64,000 nt of DNA from Labrys okinawensis (GTDB lineage: Bacteria; Pseudomonadota; Alphaproteobacteria; Rhizobiales; Labraceae): the NCBI RefSeq assembly GCF_002982075.1, contig NZ_PUEJ01000001.1, forward strand, positions 1 through 64,000, given 5' to 3'. Position 1 is the stretch's first letter, and every line of letters starts with the position of its first letter. The notes below the pieces were generated by a model. The model had not been told where the DNA came from and did no database searches. It was given only the letters and a program-made list of their open reading frames with translations. Made by a program: the position numbers and the translations under genes. Shown here piece after piece: positions 63,961-64,000 of this stretch.

Positions 63961-64000
63961 CGATTTCACCGGGTGCCCCGCATCGGCCGGCCTATCAAGC

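Overview
The window comes from a GC-rich alphaproteobacterium, almost certainly of the Hyphomicrobiales (Rhizobiales). The evidence is an initiator tRNA with the rhizobial A-T variant in the anticodon stem, a bcsN-A-B-Z cellulose operon, small DUF982 and DUF883 stress proteins, sigma-EcfG-type promoter motifs (GGAAC-N17-GTT), a coxMNOP-like oxidase and a lanthanide-type xoxF. I cannot name the genus. The copy looks chromosomal; there is no plasmid, phage or CRISPR signature.

Layout. 0-2.6 kb: initiator tRNA, a helix-turn-helix-like protein, a Tat-exported beta-carbonic anhydrase and a short aldehyde dehydrogenase relic. 2.6-19.2 kb: a surface and biofilm region. An autotransporter adhesin and a TPR-like protein run convergent to the operon bcsN-bcsA-bcsB-bcsZ-(BcsK-like TPR protein); the two TPR-like proteins are paralogues. 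Beyond the operon lie an AT-rich island, an IS481-family transposase relic and a PAS-GGDEF diguanylate cyclase, which could feed c-di-GMP to the PilZ domain of BcsA. 19.6-23.2 kb: an EmrAB-type efflux pair with a divergent TetR repressor and a palindromic operator.

23.6-39 kb: a catabolic island for an unidentified sugar, polyol or glycoside. It has a DUF1349 protein, a TIM-barrel isomerase, a Gfo/Idh protein lacking its usual catalytic residues, an XRE regulator, a cupin-like protein, a ThDP enzyme, a HisD-like dehydrogenase, a complete ABC sugar importer and two GMC flavin oxidoreductases. 39.4-43.8 kb: a LysR regulator divergent from amidohydrolase, MFS and SDR genes.

44-47.8 kb: small stress-type genes with several EcfG-like promoters, one of which is followed after about 60 nt by an intrinsic terminator (candidate stress sRNA). 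47.9-61.1 kb: two terminal oxidases back to back. cyoABCD (bo3 quinol oxidase) runs left; a long, mostly overlapping operon runs right, with xoxF, xoxJ, a cytochrome c, caa3 oxidase subunits II, I and III, a small membrane protein, CtaG and another cytochrome c. This looks like a dedicated periplasmic alcohol-to-oxygen respiratory chain. EcfG-like motifs precede cyoA and, less surely, xoxF. 61.2-64 kb: a DUF892 protein with an EcfG-like promoter, then a Gfo/Idh dehydrogenase and a zinc-type alcohol dehydrogenase, apparently the end of an operon continuing past the right edge.

All calls come from reading the sequence and recalling protein families; no search was run. Promoter motifs were scanned by eye, so the counts may be incomplete.
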